A stretch of 64,000 nucleotides of DNA, from contig NZ_JAEH01000006.1 of assembly GCF_000518805.1 (NCBI RefSeq), positions 107,341-171,340 of the forward strand, written 5' to 3'. Source of the DNA: Shewanella waksmanii ATCC BAA-643 (lineage in GTDB: Bacteria > Pseudomonadota > Gammaproteobacteria > Enterobacterales > Shewanellaceae). This document shows, piece by piece, positions 44,880 to 55,245 of this stretch. The position numbers and the translations under genes are program-made. Numbering within the stretch: position 1 is the first letter of the stretch; every line of letters starts with the position of its first letter. The notes under the pieces were generated by a model, which saw only the letters and a list, made by a program, of their open reading frames with translations, was not told where the DNA came from and searched no databases.

Positions 44880-46292
44880 CTATTTAGCCTTTGAACTAAG
44901 CTTGTTCATGCGCTTACGTACAAAGGTAATGATAAAGGTTAGACCGATAGATGCGGCAATAAGCGAAATCGCTAACCCGGGGTTTTGCAAAGAGACGGGG
45001 TCAATAGCTAGCATAATACCCATGCCAATCATCATAATGCCCGACATTAGCTTCAGTGTTTGGCCCTCTTTCTCAGTTAACTTTCGTTTGCCCAAGGTCG
45101 CGCTAAACACAATGACGATGATGGCAAGCGGAATGACATAGACCACATTGTAGAACACTAGATACATGTAGCGCTCTATATCTGGCAGGTCATGCATCGA
45201 TAGCACACTGGTATAGATCATCGGGAAACCCGCGGTGCACAGCAGCTCGTAAGCGTTTGCTAGAATCGCCAATACGATGGTCCCGCCTATCATTGCAGCC
45301 ATTGAACTGGCGCTGGTGAGCTTACCCATACGCTTAATCAATCCGGTGCGGTTTTCGGCAGACATTGACAGTGTGACTTCCCCTTTGGTGAAGAAGTAGT
45401 CTTTAACATTGATCACACCGGCGATGAGCGCCAAAATTCCTGCCCCTAAGATGATTATTCCGCCATCACTACCCGTGCCCAACAACTTGAATATGTTGAG
45501 CCAAGCAATCATGAAGAGGAAATAAATAAAGCCGGAGAAAAATACAAATATACCGCCGACAATCAGCATGCGAGTTCGACTTTTCGCATTAACCATGATG
45601 CTCAGCAAAAATAGCAAAACGAAGAAAGCGCATGGGTTAAAGGCATCGACACCGGCAAGCACTATGGTTAACAGAGGTAACGATAGCTTTTCCGGTGCAA
45701 CGACACCAATAAGTGGAATTTCTACCGGTTGCACTGAGCTTATAGCAGTCTCATCTGCGGTACTGTCTAAGCCTAAATCGCAGGTTCCTTCGTCAGCACT
45801 TTCACTACAGGTGCCAAATAGCGGTGCATCACTTGAGCCGGCTGCGGAGCCAATAGGATCGTTTTCAACAATCGTGCCGCCCAGGGAGCGGTAACAGGCC
45901 TTGAGTTTATTTAACAGGTATTTACCGGTGACAGCCTCGCTGCTGTAACCGACCGTAGCACTGTCACAGGCTGCAATATAGGGGACTGAGCGCGCGGGTA
46001 CCTGAGTGGCGTCGGCGATCTGTTGCCATTTGTCCATGGTGCGATCAGCTGAAACTAAATGGCTTTCTAGTTCAATCCAAGGGTAATGTTCTGGTAACGA
46101 GTCAATGAACGGGTGGGCTTCGGCACAGTGGGGGCAGGTTTCGGACCAAAAAAAGTAAAGCTTAACTTTTAGCTCACCTTGGTCATTGACGTAATGCCAC
46201 ATTGGGTTGTTATCGGTCTGGTTTTGTGCGTTAGCGTAAGGGCTCAATATACTAAACATGAGCATTAGGCTAATCAGGATAGTCCTCAACAT
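44880..46292 (-). CDS. Thioredoxin-like domain fused to DsbD/CcdA-like membrane protein
   Basis: 470 residues. Signal peptide (1-23), periplasmic thioredoxin-fold domain (about 30-140) with redox motif FFWSETCPHCAEAHPF, then an acidic linker with extra cysteines, and seven or so membrane helices (about 205-460). The membrane part has the pair of buried cysteines typical of CcdA/DsbD electron carriers: GVDAFNPCAFFVLLF and AYELLCTAGFPMIY. It would move reducing power from the cytoplasm to a periplasmic target. The domain order (thioredoxin first) differs from DsbD, where the thioredoxin domain is C-terminal. Not the standard dsbD. Monocistronic. Confidence 0.88.
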   Translation of the reverse strand: MLRTILISLMLMFSILSPYANAQNQTDNNPMWHYVNDQGELKVKLYFFWSETCPHCAEAHPFIDSLPEHYPWIELESHLVSADRTMDKWQQIADATQVPARSVPYIAACDSATVGYSSEAVTGKYLLNKLKACYRSLGGTIVENDPIGSAAGSSDAPLFGTCSESADEGTCDLGLDSTADETAISSVQPVEIPLIGVVAPEKLSLPLLTIVLAGVDAFNPCAFFVLLFLLSIMVNAKSRTRMLIVGGIFVFFSGFIYFLFMIAWLNIFKLLGTGSDGGIIILGAGILALIAGVINVKDYFFTKGEVTLSMSAENRTGLIKRMGKLTSASSMAAMIGGTIVLAILANAYELLCTAGFPMIYTSVLSMHDLPDIERYMYLVFYNVVYVIPLAIIVIVFSATLGKRKLTEKEGQTLKLMSGIMMIGMGIMLAIDPVSLQNPGLAISLIAASIGLTFIITFVRKRMNKLSSKAK

Positions 46293-46535
46293 TTTCCCTC
46301 CTAGGGGGCAGGTAAGATCGGCTGATCTCGGTATTCTCTTAACAATATTCTACCGCTATAGCGTTGCAGCGATAATATTATGTTTCGAAAATGCTAACTC
46401 AATCGCGATAAAAATTGATTTGTTAACTGCCACTAATAACCCATAATTTTTTGAAACTTTTCTGCGAAACAGTAATCTCTTAATTAATGTTGTCGCAGAT
46501 TTGTAGCAAACAGGCCTATGGGGTAACGTCGACTA

Positions 46536-46964
46536 CTAGTGGTTTTGCGGAATATTAACGGGATGAGTATTGGCTAATTGCGGTGCATCAGATGTCGCGC
46601 ACCAATTGATACTGACTTGGCGAAGCTCTTCAGTACTGGCAGTTAATATGCGGGTAATTACCGGATGTGGGTAGTCAGCGTCAGTAAGAAATTGTTTGAT
46701 TCTTGTTAAGCGTTTTTCCGCAAGCCACATATTGTATTGGCGGGTTGTTTCATCTTTCTGAACTTTGGTGACAGGAAACTCAAGTAGCAGATATCCATCG
46801 CTGTCAGTTGGTGCTTGCAATATTGCCTGCAGTTGGCTGATGTATTGGCTATTAAAATAAGAGCTATTTTGCGGGTAGGGAATGTCTGCCATGTGTCTAG
46901 GCTCGTCACATTGAGCGATAGCATGGCCTGCTAAAAAGCTCAGTAGCAGCAAAGTAATTCGCAT
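46536..46964 (-). CDS. Periplasmic protein with degenerate OmpA-like domain
   Basis: 142 residues, signal peptide ending at AIAQC. The central part (SQLQAILQ..., MWLAEKRLTRIKQFLTDADYPHPVITRI...RQVSINWC) follows the helix-strand pattern of OmpA-type peptidoglycan-binding domains, with the R in LAEKR and the final strand, but lacks the canonical NxxL-SxxRA core. Two cysteines (C19, near-terminal C) may pair. Function unknown. Monocistronic; divergent from the MarR-like gene. Confidence 0.65.
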   Translation of the reverse strand: MRITLLLLSFLAGHAIAQCDEPRHMADIPYPQNSSYFNSQYISQLQAILQAPTDSDGYLLLEFPVTKVQKDETTRQYNMWLAEKRLTRIKQFLTDADYPHPVITRILTASTEELRQVSINWCATSDAPQLANTHPVNIPQNH

Positions 46965-47286
46965 TTTTCGTCATCCCTATCCAAATATTATCCTGTGCAT
47001 CCGCACTCGTTATGCGCAAATTTACAGCGATAAATACGGAAAATCAATAAGCTTTACAGCTTGTTGCCGGTAATACACAGTGCGGAATTGTTCACAGGTT
47101 TCTACGCCAAAATCTAGACACAGGGTGTTTGCTTGCGATATCAACCAATTAGATACAGTTAAATACTCTGATTAACCTAAGTGACAATAAAATGGCTTTA
47201 AAAACAGTAGGCTAAAAAATATTATGAATTAATTTAATTTAGGTTATTATAGTTATAAGTTGTGTGCAATTTAATTGAATCATCAA
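46965..47286. other. Divergent intergenic region before the OhrR-like gene
   Basis: 322 bases, no gene. The part next to the regulator (47210-47286) is very AT-rich with short overlapping palindromes (around TTAATTTAATTTA and CAATTTAATTG), the kind of sequence MarR-family repressors bind; autoregulation is an inference. Confidence 0.4.
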
Positions 47287-47745
47287 ATGACCGATAAAAA
47301 CCCAAATGATCCTTTGGCACTCGAAAACCAAGTGTGTTTTTCTTTATACAGCGCAACCAACGCCATGATACGTGCCTATCGGCCGCTGCTTGATGCCATC
47401 GATCTAACTTATCCTCAGTATTTAGCAATGATGGTGTTATGGCGCAATCAAGGTATTAGCGTGAAAACCTTAGGTGAGCAGCTCTATTTAGACTCAGGGA
47501 CCTTGACGCCATTGCTTAAAAGAGTTGAAGGTAAGGGGTTGGTGATTCGTGGTCGTTGCGAGAGTGATGAGCGTGTCAGAGTGCTACATATTACCAAGGC
47601 GGGAAAAGCCTTACATGAGCAGGCCTTGAGTATTCCCGCCAATATGCGCTGCCAAGTCGGTGGCGAACCGCAAGATTTATTGCAGCTCAAACAACTGTGT
47701 GAACAGGCATTGAAGCATCTCAATCAAATGAGCAACAATGGTTAG
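47287..47745 (+). CDS. MarR/OhrR-like redox-sensing repressor
   Basis: 152 residues from ATG 47287 (an in-frame TTG at 47275 is also possible). MarR winged helix: VKTLGEQLYLDSGTLTPLLKRVEGKGLV and RDESDERVRVLHIT-type wing. The N-terminal block ALENQVCFSLYSATNAM carries the reactive cysteine found in OhrR, which senses organic hydroperoxides, and TYPQYLAMMVLW is also OhrR-like. The usual target ohr is not in the window; the gene downstream encodes a GlpD-like oxidoreductase, 68 bases away on the same strand. Confidence 0.85.
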   Translation: MTDKNPNDPLALENQVCFSLYSATNAMIRAYRPLLDAIDLTYPQYLAMMVLWRNQGISVKTLGEQLYLDSGTLTPLLKRVEGKGLVIRGRCESDERVRVLHITKAGKALHEQALSIPANMRCQVGGEPQDLLQLKQLCEQALKHLNQMSNNG

Positions 47746-47813
47746 ATAATAAAGCTCGTTACAGCTGGTTTTCAATATGCTGGTTTTAAGGATGAAATAA
47801 GGAGCGATAACTT

Positions 47814-48980
47814 TTGTTGGATATTGTAGTTATCGGCGGAGGCATCAATGGCGCGGGTATCGCACAAGCGGCCCAAGCGGCAGGTTATCGCACGCTACTG
47901 CTAGAGCGTGGCGAGTTTGGCGGGCAAACATCTCGCAATTCTAGCAAGCTCATTCATGGTGGCCTTCGTTACCTAGAGTCGGGCCAAATTGATTTAGTGC
48001 GTCAGTCTTTGCGGGAACGGCAAAGCCTCCTCAAGCTTGCGCCATCACTTGTTAAACCGGTTAAGTTTTACATTCCTATTTATCAGCATAGTCGACGTGG
48101 CGCATTAACCATTGCCGCGGGCCTTAGTGCCTACGCGTTACTTAGCGAGCTCGATCCGTTGGGACGTTTTACCACGATTGCTCGGCCCAAGTGGCCTAAA
48201 TTAAGTGGCCTGAAACAGTCGGGGCTCAATAGAGTTTTTCAGTACTGGGATGCACAAACCGATGATAAAGCACTAACTCAGGCAGTGATCAACAGTGCTC
48301 AATCGCTCGACTCTAGGGTATTGAGTCAGGCTGAAGTGTTATCTATCGAGCATTTGGCTGATGGCTGTAGTTTGCAATATCAACACCAGGGACAGCGCCA
48401 ACAAGTACGATCACAAATGATCGTTAATGCGGCGGGCCCTTGGGTAACTGAGTTACTTTCGCGGGTGACGCCGCCTTTAAAACCACCACCACTATCGCTA
48501 GTACAAGGGAGCCATTTAGTTCTTGATATTGCCGCACCGACCGGTGTTTTCTATATTGAATCTATCTTTGATGAGCGGGTTATTTTTGTCATGCCTTGGC
48601 ACGGAAAAACCTTGGTAGGCACCACCGAGACGCCAATAGCATCGATTGAGCAAAAAGGTATTACTGCTGCTGAGCAACAGTATTTATTGGCAAATTACCG
48701 TCACTATTTTTCCGCGAATATGAGTGAGCAGCAATTGGTTGAGAAAGTTTCCGGCCAGTTTTGTGGAGTGCGAGTGCTACCAGCGTTTGATAGCCAGGCA
48801 TTCTCACAATCAAGGGAAACCTTACTTCATATTAAGCCATCACATCCACGCTTACTTTCTGTGTATGGTGGTAAGCTGACCACCTACAAGCACACCGCTC
48901 AGCAGACGTTGCAGCAACTCAGTATGGTGTTGGGGCCTCGCCAAGCTATAGCAGATGTGGAGCAATTAATTTTGCGGTAG
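47814..48980 (+). CDS. GlpD-like FAD-dependent oxidoreductase (short form)
   Basis: 388 residues. FAD-binding start IVVIGGGINGAGIAQAAQAAGYRTLLLERGEF followed by QTSRNSSKLIHGGLRYLESGQIDLV, the signature of aerobic glycerol-3-phosphate dehydrogenase. It stops after the YGGKLTTYKHTAQ motif and so lacks the C-terminal helical domain of about 120 residues present in GlpD. It may oxidise glycerol 3-phosphate or another alpha-hydroxy acid. The start is TTG (47814 or 47817) with AAGGAG at 47799-47804; no ATG or GTG fits. It may form an operon with the MarR-like gene. Confidence 0.85.
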   Translation: MLDIVVIGGGINGAGIAQAAQAAGYRTLLLERGEFGGQTSRNSSKLIHGGLRYLESGQIDLVRQSLRERQSLLKLAPSLVKPVKFYIPIYQHSRRGALTIAAGLSAYALLSELDPLGRFTTIARPKWPKLSGLKQSGLNRVFQYWDAQTDDKALTQAVINSAQSLDSRVLSQAEVLSIEHLADGCSLQYQHQGQRQQVRSQMIVNAAGPWVTELLSRVTPPLKPPPLSLVQGSHLVLDIAAPTGVFYIESIFDERVIFVMPWHGKTLVGTTETPIASIEQKGITAAEQQYLLANYRHYFSANMSEQQLVEKVSGQFCGVRVLPAFDSQAFSQSRETLLHIKPSHPRLLSVYGGKLTTYKHTAQQTLQQLSMVLGPRQAIADVEQLILR

Positions 48981-49049
48981 ATGGCGGTTTAGCCCGTGCA
49001 AGGGCAGTGTTATAATTAGCCTCTATTCTAATTTCAGAGCTGTTAACCC

Positions 49050-50189
49050 GTGAACTGCGACCACTTTAATACTCAGCAATGCCTTTCCTGTCGGCATATA
49101 AACCAACCGCAATCTGTGCAGCTACAGGCTAAAGATCAGCAATTAAAACAGTTGTTGCAGGGTTTAACTGTGAACGAGTGGTTGGCACCTGTATATGGTT
49201 CGCAAAGCCATTTTCGCAACAAAGCTAAAATGGTTGTCCTAGGCGCCGCGCACGAGCCGGTGCTGGGGATTGTCAGTCCGCAAGGGGAGGCAGTTAGTCT
49301 GTGTGATTGTCAGCTATACCCTGAAGACATGCAGCAACTCCTATATCGGCTGACCGATTTTGTGCGCCAAGCAGGTATACCGCCGTATCGCGTTGACAAA
49401 GCCAAGGGGGAGCTGAAGTTTATTTTGCTCACCCGTAGCCAAGTGCGCGGTGAGTACCTGCTGCGCTTTGTGCTAAATAGTAATAATAGTCAAAGTCGTA
49501 TCGAGCGAGAACTGCCTAAGCTGCTAGCCGAGTATCCGCAAATAAAAGTGGTATCTATCAACATCCAGCCGGTACATATGGCCATATTAGAGGGCGAGCA
49601 AGAAATATTTTTGACCGATGAAACTCGCCTGGAAGAGTGCTTCAATGAGGTGCCGCTGTATATTCGACCTAAAAGCTTTTTTCAGACTAATCCCGAGGTA
49701 GCTGCCAAGCTTTATCAAACCGCAAGAGATTGGGTTGCTCAATTGCAGCCTAATTCATTGTGGGATCTATTTTGTGGTGTAGGTGGATTTGGTTTGCATT
49801 GTGCGAGCAAAGAGGTGGCGCTGACAGGGATTGAAATTGAGGCTGAAGCGATTGCGTGCGCAAAAATGTCGGCAGCGGCATTGGGTTTAACTCAAGTTGA
49901 ATTTAGTGCACTGGATTCCACCGGCTTTGCCACTGGCCGTCATGCACAAGATACGCCTGATGTGGTGATTGTTAATCCCCCAAGGCGCGGTATTGGCGAG
50001 CAGTTGTGTGAGCAATTGAGTCAATTTGCACCTGCTGCAATACTCTATTCAAGTTGTAATCCAAAAACCTTGGCTAAAGATTTACCCAAGCTAGAAGGGT
50101 ACCAGATAAGCAAAGTGCAGCTATTTGATATGTTCCCCCACACGGATCATTTTGAAGTGCTAGTCCTGCTGCAAAAAGTGGCAAATTAG
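49050..50189 (+). CDS. rlmC: 23S rRNA (uracil-747 C5)-methyltransferase RlmC
   Basis: 379 residues with a GTG start at 49050. Iron-sulfur cysteines open the protein ([17 protein letters not shown]3, C11, C14, with CDC at about 91-93). SAM motifs are [14 protein letters not shown] and [11 protein letters not shown]. The catalytic cysteine is in [14 protein letters not shown], and the end is [14 protein letters not shown]. The short form without a TRAM domain separates RlmC from RlmD. Makes m5U747 in 23S rRNA. Confidence 0.93.
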   Translation: MNCDHFNTQQCLSCRHINQPQSVQLQAKDQQLKQLLQGLTVNEWLAPVYGSQSHFRNKAKMVVLGAAHEPVLGIVSPQGEAVSLCDCQLYPEDMQQLLYRLTDFVRQAGIPPYRVDKAKGELKFILLTRSQVRGEYLLRFVLNSNNSQSRIERELPKLLAEYPQIKVVSINIQPVHMAILEGEQEIFLTDETRLEECFNEVPLYIRPKSFFQTNPEVAAKLYQTARDWVAQLQPNSLWDLFCGVGGFGLHCASKEVALTGIEIEAEAIACAKMSAAALGLTQVEFSALDSTGFATGRHAQDTPDVVIVNPPRRGIGEQLCEQLSQFAPAAILYSSCNPKTLAKDLPKLEGYQISKVQLFDMFPHTDHFEVLVLLQKVAN

Positions 50190-50334
50190 ATTGCTGGCCG
50201 TTGTGGCTGACGCTATCGCGATATAATAGCGCTTAGTTATGATGTGACTGCGTTGGTGCTTAGTTTACTGTGTGATGATTAGTTTAAGCGTTACCACCTA
50301 ATAGGTTACACCGCTCATAGCATGATAAAATAGC

Positions 50335-50364
50335 GCCGAGTACCAAAAAGTCACTCGGCTTTTT
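50335..50364 (+). terminator. Terminator between rlmC and the FG-GAP lipoprotein gene
   Basis: A 7-bp stem GCCGAGT (50335-50341) / ACTCGGC (50353-50359), loop of 11, five T after. It may serve both convergent genes. Confidence 0.65.
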
Positions 50365-50383
50365 CTTCTAGTTGGATTTTAAA

Positions 50384-51862
50384 TTATTTAAACGTCCCAG
50401 AGCCATCGTTCCAGTAAATAATTGAATTGGTGGTGGTAAACTGAGCGCCTAGAATAATATCGGCACGGCCATCATTATCCATATCGGCAATGCGAACAGA
50501 TGTCCATGCATTGCCTTCTGCTTCATCACCGTATGAGGCGCCGTTTGGGAAGGCATCAGCTTGGATTTGAAAGTTAGCGTTACCGTCGTTCAGTAACAGT
50601 TTGACGTGGTCTGCGACAGTTCCCTTGGCTATGTCGGCAAAAACAATATCAAGGCTGCCATCGCCGTCCAAATCGCCAACAGCTGATGAGTGAGTCATTA
50701 TAGGGTTGTCAATAAATGCAGAGGCTTGCTGTTTGGCATCGGTATATTTGCCATCGGGTTGAGATAACAATAATACATTACGTTCGCCATCGAACGGCGC
50801 TGCATCATAGCCGCTACCGCCAACAACAATATCAACATAGCCGTCGCTATTAAAGTCACCTACACTATGAGCGTTTCCGTGGATAAGTGTCGGTATTTCA
50901 CCACTGATAACTTGTGCTGCTCCGCTTGTAAAACTACCCATGCCATTGCTCAGCAGTACCTTAAGCTCGACAGCCTCATTAACAAAGCTACCTTTCCATT
51001 TAGGTCCAAAATAAACGATATCATCAAATCCATCGTGGTTAATATCAACCACCGCTGGGTTGTCTACAAATGCGGCCTTCTCTGGATTGATGTCTTGATA
51101 GCGTGCCTCGGAACTCTTGGTAAATATTGTTGCTCCGTTCAGTGAATCATTCCTGTAAACACGCACTTCAAAAATGGTATCAGTTGTAGCCAGATCATTG
51201 TCATATAGGACGCTATGACTATTATCGAGATTAACCAAATCAACATCACCATCACCGTCAACATCAACAGGTAGTAGCATTCCGTCTAGACCGTGTCCTG
51301 GGTCATATTCACCATTGTTATAGGTGAAATCAAAGGGGTCAAAAGTCGAGGTGGGTAGCTCATCAAAGGTGCCATCCGCTTGTTGAATAAAAATTTGGTC
51401 AAATGATCCTGTTTGCGGGTTAGATGCGCCGGCAACGAGATCTTTCATACCGTCATTATTGAGGTCGACGAAGTAAAATTGTGAAACCCAATAGGGCAAA
51501 TTATTTTGGGTGGGGTTTGAGCCTGCTGGAAACAGGTTGGCGGTTTGGTCAACGAAAACTTTCTCACCTTGATTGACTAATACCTTGAACGTATTGTTGC
51601 TGCTGTAATTAGTCGCAGACATCAGTACGTCTTGTAAGCCGTCATTGTTGATATCTATGATCTCAAGTTCTGCAATCACTTCATCATCAATATTCAAAAA
51701 TGGTCCAGGTAGGATGCTAGCTTCTAAGGTTGGGGTTGGAGTGGGTGTCGGAGCTGGTGTTGGCGCGGGAGTGTCATTACTGGCAGGTGTACTTGAGTCA
51801 CCTCCTCCCCCACCACATGCCGTCATAAACATCACTGCAAGCGCTAATAGCAATATCCTCAT
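50384..51862 (-). CDS. FG-GAP/VCBS repeat lipoprotein (seven-bladed propeller)
   Basis: 492 residues. Signal with lipobox FMTACGG, so likely lipid-anchored, then a proline-threonine linker (PTPAPTPTPTPT) as spacer. Seven calcium-binding FG-GAP loops follow, each with the DxDxDGxxD pattern: DINNDGLQD, DLNNDGMKD, DVDGDGDVD, DINHDGFDD, DFNSDGYVD, DLDGDGSLD and DMDNDGRAD. Seven repeats fit one integrin-alpha-like beta-propeller. Probably a surface binding or adhesion protein; no enzyme motif. Monocistronic, minus strand. Confidence 0.88.
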   Translation of the reverse strand: MRILLLALAVMFMTACGGGGGDSSTPASNDTPAPTPAPTPTPTPTLEASILPGPFLNIDDEVIAELEIIDINNDGLQDVLMSATNYSSNNTFKVLVNQGEKVFVDQTANLFPAGSNPTQNNLPYWVSQFYFVDLNNDGMKDLVAGASNPQTGSFDQIFIQQADGTFDELPTSTFDPFDFTYNNGEYDPGHGLDGMLLPVDVDGDGDVDLVNLDNSHSVLYDNDLATTDTIFEVRVYRNDSLNGATIFTKSSEARYQDINPEKAAFVDNPAVVDINHDGFDDIVYFGPKWKGSFVNEAVELKVLLSNGMGSFTSGAAQVISGEIPTLIHGNAHSVGDFNSDGYVDIVVGGSGYDAAPFDGERNVLLLSQPDGKYTDAKQQASAFIDNPIMTHSSAVGDLDGDGSLDIVFADIAKGTVADHVKLLLNDGNANFQIQADAFPNGASYGDEAEGNAWTSVRIADMDNDGRADIILGAQFTTTNSIIYWNDGSGTFK

Positions 51863-52243
51863 ATAGATTATCCTTATGTTTTTATATTCCTTTTATTTTT
51901 ATACACAGCAAAGTAGACCCTTCAGAAATTGCTTCAGCCTTGCAGATACTATGCCCAAATGAGTATAGGCATCGTCACATTAGACTGTCCAGAAATTAGC
52001 CTATTTAGTCTAAGCTCGCTAACTGGTGGGTAAAGTGGTTCGTTGGTGACTAAGAGCTTGCAGCATAAACAAAGGATATATATGCAGCCAGAGGAAATAG
52101 CGACCCTGCATGGGTTGAATTACTGTTTATCTTGACTCAATAGCCGTGCGCTTTGTATAGCAAAAAGTGGCTAACTAAGCTGTCATCAACTTGTCATCTT
52201 TTTGTCATACTCTTTGGGCTCATCATTAATTAGGGTGGTAATT
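51863..52243. other. Intergenic region between the FG-GAP lipoprotein and chrA
   Basis: 381 bases of divergent control region; no gene, hairpin or recognised operator. AGGGTGG at 52232-52238 is a candidate ribosome site for chrA. Confidence 0.4.
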
Positions 52244-53392
52244 TTGCTGAATATATTCATTCAATTCTTGCTGTTAGGCTTAGTCAGTTTTGGTGGGCCA
52301 GCTGCTCATATTGGTTATTTTCGAAAAACATTTGTCGATAAACTGCAGTGGGTTAAACCCGAAGAATATGGCAGTTATGTGGCGCTGAGTCAGTTTCTAC
52401 CAGGTCCGGGTTCGAGTCAGGTTGGGTTTGCAATTGGTTATCACCGAGGCGGAATCGGCGGGGCAATCGCTGCTTTTGTTGGTTTTACTTTACCGTCATT
52501 TTTACTGTTGTATTTTATTGCGGTTACCAGCCAAGCCTGGCTAGAGCAATCGCTATTTGTGGGGCTGATCCATGGCCTTAAGTTGTTAGCCGTCATTGTG
52601 GTTGCTGATGCCATCTTGACCATGTATCGCCAGTTTTGTTTGTCGTGGCAAAGTAAAATCATTTTGCTTGCCTCCACAGTGGTGTCATTGAGTTTTACCG
52701 GTAGCATTACACAAATTGTACTGCTGCTGGTGGCGGCGCTTGTGGGCGCAACGGTGTTACAACAAGCCCCTAGCGCAGAGCCGGTGGCCAAAGGTCGTCT
52801 GAATATTATGGCGTTGGCGAGCTTTGTGCTTTTAGTTCTGGGCTCGTTACTGTTGTTGACCGGAAGCGGCCTTGGGCGAATATTTGCCGATTTCTATCAA
52901 GCTGGCACCTTAGTATTTGGTGGCGGCCACGTGGTGCTGCCATTACTTGAATCGAGTGTCAGCGAAGCGATGAGTGCTGAGCGCTTCTTAACCGGCTATG
53001 CACTGGCTCAAGCCGTTCCCGGGCCTATGTTCACCTTGGCTGCATTTTTGGGCGCAGAGCTCAATCCAAGCTCACCATTTCTTGGGGCGCTTGTTGCTAC
53101 CTTAGCTATATTCTTACCCGGGTTATTACTGCTGTTGGGCATACTTAATCGCTGGCGTAGTTTAAGTCAGCAGCCTCGAATTAATGGCGCCTTGATCGCC
53201 ATCAATGCCTGTGTAGTTGGCTTCTTAGTGGCGGCTTTCTACAGCCCTGTGGCGACATCGGCATTGTTAAACTGGCTCGATGTTGTGTTAGTCATTGGCG
53301 GGTTCATCTGGCTACAAAAATTTAAACCCAACATTTTGCTTTTAGTGTTGGCGGCGGCATCGGTCGGCATGTTGCTGTCATATGTTGGTTGA
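52244..53392 (+). CDS. chrA: Chromate transporter ChrA-type (CHR family)
   Basis: About 382 residues from TTG 52244 (AGGGTGG five bases upstream); the frame is open to 52202. A two-half membrane protein of the CHR superfamily: first half FLLLGLVSFGGPAAHIGYFR and LSQFLPGPGSSQVGFAIG, second half LVFGGGHVVLPLLE and ALAQAVPGPMFTLAAFLG. About ten to twelve helices. Known members export chromate, though many chromosomal homologues have other or unknown anions. No other chromium or sulfate genes nearby. Start choice is uncertain. Confidence 0.85.
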   Translation: MLNIFIQFLLLGLVSFGGPAAHIGYFRKTFVDKLQWVKPEEYGSYVALSQFLPGPGSSQVGFAIGYHRGGIGGAIAAFVGFTLPSFLLLYFIAVTSQAWLEQSLFVGLIHGLKLLAVIVVADAILTMYRQFCLSWQSKIILLASTVVSLSFTGSITQIVLLLVAALVGATVLQQAPSAEPVAKGRLNIMALASFVLLVLGSLLLLTGSGLGRIFADFYQAGTLVFGGGHVVLPLLESSVSEAMSAERFLTGYALAQAVPGPMFTLAAFLGAELNPSSPFLGALVATLAIFLPGLLLLLGILNRWRSLSQQPRINGALIAINACVVGFLVAAFYSPVATSALLNWLDVVLVIGGFIWLQKFKPNILLLVLAAASVGMLLSYVG

Positions 53393-53509
53393 TGATTTTT
53401 TAGGTATTTGTTGCGCTAGGTAGCATAAATACAACCCTGAGCTAACTTCTTGCGATAATCAGCTATATTATATGCATGTATTGCTTTTTTGTGCTGGAGA
53501 TCGGGGTCA

Positions 53510-55177
53510 ATGAAGAATCTAAAAATGAAGAGCAAACTACTGATGTTTGCGCTACTGCCGCTGGTAGTGAGTTTATCTTTGCTAATGGTTATCGCCTATA
53601 ACATTGAGATGAGCTATTTAGAGGATGATATTCAGTCTTTCAGAGAAAAACTGTTTCAACAGCGCCAGCACCAGCTTGCAGAAGAGGTCGAAATTGGCAA
53701 GCAGGTGGTTGAATACCAGTTGTCTTTAGGTGAGCAGGGCAGTGTGAATAAGGCACTGCGTAACTTACGCTTTGGTACAGCAGGGTATTTTTTCATTTAT
53801 GACGAGCAAGGCATGAGTATTTTCCATGGCCTTAGCCCAGATATTGATGGCAGCAATAAGATAGACCTAACCGATCCCAATGGTAAAAAGATTATCGTCG
53901 GGTTACTTGATGCCGCTAGGCATGGCGATGGGGTATTTAGCTACCACTATCAAAAGCCTGGGGCCAGTGAGCTGATTGAGAAATTAAGCTTTGCCGCGAT
54001 GATCCCTGGTACCAATTGGATGATTGGTACCGGTGCCTACCTTGATGATATTGAAGCCGAAGTGACTGACTTTAGGCGTATCGCTACCGAGCATATGTTT
54101 GATAAAGCGATAACCATTTTGCTGATTGCGGTGGTGATGCTGACTATCACTGCTGTGGCGGTATTGATGTTGTCGCAGACTATCGTTAACCCTATTCGCT
54201 CAATGTTGACCAACCTTGAAGAGATAGCCAAAGGTGAAGGCGATTTAACTAAGCGACTGAAGGTACAAGGTAAAGATGAGATTGCGCAACTTGGCGCAGC
54301 ATTTAATACCTTTGTAGAGAAGTTGCAGGGGTTGATTGTCGAAGTTACCAATGTGACTGGCGAGGTGAAACAAGGCGCTAATACGATTTCGAGCCAAACT
54401 CAACATATTGCTGCGCAGTTGGTGAACCATAATAACGAGACTGACCAAGTGGTGACTGCCATAACGGAGATGTCGGCAACCGCCAGTGAAGTCGCGCAAA
54501 GTACCACTCAAGTTGCTGAGGCGACCAGCGCCGCGACTGATGATGTGGCTAATGCGCAGCTCTGTGTTGATAGCTCATTGAGTGAAGTGTCAAATCTGAT
54601 GGCAGAAATCGACGCCGCAGCGGGCCATATTCACTCCTTAAGCGAGCAATCCCAAAAAATTAATAGCGTACTGACTGTGATTGGTGGCATTGCCGAGCAG
54701 ACTAATTTACTTGCGCTCAATGCGGCTATTGAGGCAGCCCGTGCTGGTGAGCAAGGTCGTGGATTTGCCGTTGTTGCTGATGAGGTTCGTAGTTTAGCGA
54801 GTCGCACCCAAAGTAGCACCTTAGAAATTAGTGACATGCTTAATGAACTGCATAATTTAGTGTCGTTAGCGGTGAGTTCAATGGAATCGAGTCAACAAGG
54901 CTGTAATCGATCGGTGACCTCATCACGGGCCATATCAGACAGTTTAGGTGCGGTAACCTCAGCGGTGACCTCTATTAACGATATGAGTACCCAAATTGCC
55001 ACTGCTGCTACTGAGCAAAGCTCGGTGACTGAGGAGATTAATCGCAACGTGTTTGCTATCCAAGATATCGTCAATGAATTGCTCAGTGCCAGTGAAAACG
55101 GCGAGCAGGTGAGCGCTAACCTTGCTGAAGAAGGCGAGAATTTAGGTCGATTGGTGAGTCAGTTTAAAACTCAATAG
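53510..55177 (+). CDS. Methyl-accepting chemotaxis protein with periplasmic Cache domain
   Basis: 555 residues from ATG 53510. Membrane helix at about 7-27, single periplasmic Cache domain (about 30-190, with [14 protein letters not shown] and [20 protein letters not shown]), second membrane helix at about 200-222, HAMP, and a long signalling coiled coil with the tip [36 protein letters not shown]. It senses a small ligand, possibly an organic acid, and signals to CheA. No che genes nearby. Terminator follows. Confidence 0.93.
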   Translation: MKNLKMKSKLLMFALLPLVVSLSLLMVIAYNIEMSYLEDDIQSFREKLFQQRQHQLAEEVEIGKQVVEYQLSLGEQGSVNKALRNLRFGTAGYFFIYDEQGMSIFHGLSPDIDGSNKIDLTDPNGKKIIVGLLDAARHGDGVFSYHYQKPGASELIEKLSFAAMIPGTNWMIGTGAYLDDIEAEVTDFRRIATEHMFDKAITILLIAVVMLTITAVAVLMLSQTIVNPIRSMLTNLEEIAKGEGDLTKRLKVQGKDEIAQLGAAFNTFVEKLQGLIVEVTNVTGEVKQGANTISSQTQHIAAQLVNHNNETDQVVTAITEMSATASEVAQSTTQVAEATSAATDDVANAQLCVDSSLSEVSNLMAEIDAAAGHIHSLSEQSQKINSVLTVIGGIAEQTNLLALNAAIEAARAGEQGRGFAVVADEVRSLASRTQSSTLEISDMLNELHNLVSLAVSSMESSQQGCNRSVTSSRAISDSLGAVTSAVTSINDMSTQIATAATEQSSVTEEINRNVFAIQDIVNELLSASENGEQVSANLAEEGENLGRLVSQFKTQ

Positions 55178-55204
55178 CGACGCGGCTTTTAATGAGCGTA
55201 AAAT

Positions 55205-55234
55205 AAAGGGAGTGCCTAACAGGCCTCCCTTTTT
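55205..55234 (+). terminator. Terminator after the chemotaxis receptor gene
   Basis: A stem AAGGGAG-(T)-GCC / GGC-CTCCCTT (55206-55231, one bulged T), followed by T residues. It is between two convergent genes. Confidence 0.75.
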
Positions 55235-55245
55235 AGCAGCGCAGC

